A DNA stretch of 6,367 nucleotides from Bacteroidota bacterium. GTDB lineage: Bacteria; Bacteroidota; Rhodothermia; Rhodothermales; Bin80. Numbering within the stretch: position 1 is the stretch's first letter; each line of letters starts with the position of its first letter. Made by a program: the position numbers and the translations under genes. Under the pieces are notes generated by a model that was not told where the DNA came from, searched no databases, and saw only the letters and a list, made by a program, of their open reading frames with translations. The stretch covers positions 1-6,367 of the forward strand of contig JAPPBZ010000161.1 of NCBI GenBank assembly GCA_026702635.1, written 5' to 3'. Below, piece by piece: positions 5,973 to 6,367 of the stretch.

Positions 5973-6367
5973 TTACTCGATCCGACGCCAAACCTCTTCC
6001 AAGCGATATCCACTTGGAAATTCACCCACATGGTACCAAAGATCGCCGACAACACGAGCAGAAAAACGAAGAGCTACACCAACCAAGGCTTCACTGGTAT
6101 GGTACTCCAGGTACTCCGTATACAGGGTGTCATCTTCCAAGGTATATCTTCCTCCTCCGGCCAGAACTTCTGCACCGTTGGCTGACTGATATCCCCAGGA
6201 AAAATGCGTGGAATTCAGAATTTTTATTGATGGTGGAACATTGAGCGTGATGATTACCGTATCGGGGTAAACAGAACGCTGGGATACAATGCGCCAACTT
6301 CCTTCTAAATGATTGGCAGGTGCCTGCGCCAATACCGCAAAAAAAAAAAAAAAGGCGATGAAAAGCA
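5973..6367 (-). CDS. Secreted lipocalin-like protein of unknown function, 5' end at window edge
   Basis: The minus-strand frame is open from the right edge to a TAA at 5973-5975. It gives 130 visible residues plus a partial codon (bases TG at 6367-6366) that may be the start or lie within a longer N-terminus. The visible N-terminus LFIAFFFFFAVLAQAP is a signal-peptide core with a likely signal peptidase I cut after VLA (residue 13) or after AQA (15), so the mature protein is exported. Mature features are LEGSW (20-24), a THFSWGY stretch, an AGGGRYTL segment, a TEYLEY strand and a C-terminal LEEVW. This pattern of short beta strands resembles small lipocalin-like/DUF4488-like proteins common in Bacteroidota; the assignment is from memory and tentative. 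A TTG at 6332 as start would delete the signal peptide and is unlikely. The five Phe codons lie in a 15-nt T run. Confidence 0.72.
   Translation of the reverse strand, partial: LFIAFFFFFAVLAQAPANHLEGSWRIVSQRSVYPDTVIITLNVPPSIKILNSTHFSWGYQSANGAEVLAGGGRYTLEDDTLYTEYLEYHTSEALVGVALRFSARVVGDLWYHVGEFPSGYRLEEVWRRIE
6339..6353. repeat. 15-nt homopolymer (A on plus, T on minus) inside signal-peptide codons
   Basis: Fifteen consecutive A on the plus strand encode Phe5 of the secreted protein on the minus strand. As given, the frame is intact through the tract. With 14 T, translation would enter a frame that stops at TAG (plus 6305-6307) after about a dozen codons. With 16 T, it would read a long unrelated frame before a stop. 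The tract is therefore a candidate slippage site, or equally a site of sequencing error. Confidence 0.9.

Noticed and set aside
6330..6332. TTG at 6332 (minus) as start of the secreted protein
   Set aside because: The frame stays open upstream through a typical signal peptide to the window edge, and starting at TTG would remove that export signal.
1..6367. Mobile element, CRISPR array, tRNA or a new multigene defence-type system
   Set aside because: No transposase, integrase, repeat-spacer pattern, tRNA-like fold or cluster of unknown genes was seen; five of the seven genes are known housekeeping types.

Overview
The window is a piece of a bacterial chromosome of moderate GC that carries ordinary housekeeping genes. 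The best guess at origin is the Bacteroidota/Rhodothermota group. This is inferred from three things: a phosphoglucosamine mutase of the type with a 'SISGIRG' start and a GEGNGG sugar loop, two chaperonin genes with no visible Shine-Dalgarno sequence, and a small secreted protein resembling lipocalin-like proteins common in that group. I could not test this by database search.

Layout from left to right. Positions 1-385 (minus) hold the N-terminal 128 residues of a DUF2085-type membrane protein whose C-terminus lies off the window. Positions 386-640 are a divergent intergenic region. It holds a CIRCE operator (567-593) and a candidate promoter for the chaperonin operon groES (641-925) and groEL (965-2620). 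A strong intrinsic terminator (2646-2682) ends this operon and overlaps the last codons of the convergent glmM-type gene (2671-4041, minus). A 75-bp divergent spacer separates that gene from ctaA (4117-5055) and ctaB (5045-5971). These two overlap by 11 bp and encode the two steps from heme B through heme O to heme A. One base after ctaB lies the convergent end of a small secreted-protein gene (5973-6367, minus). Its reading frame runs off the right edge, and its signal peptide is encoded through a run of 15 T.

How the genes work together. groES/groEL form a heat-shock operon, probably repressed by HrcA through CIRCE. ctaA/ctaB are a translationally coupled pair that supplies heme A to an aa3/caa3-type cytochrome oxidase whose subunits are not in the window. 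GlmM feeds UDP-GlcNAc and so cell-wall synthesis. The DUF2085 protein and the secreted protein have no known function.

I see no mobile element, CRISPR array, tRNA, rRNA or new multigene system. The points most worth a second look are the 15-nt homopolymer inside the signal-peptide codons, the terminator shared with the opposing gene's end, and the 1-bp convergent gap with no terminator.
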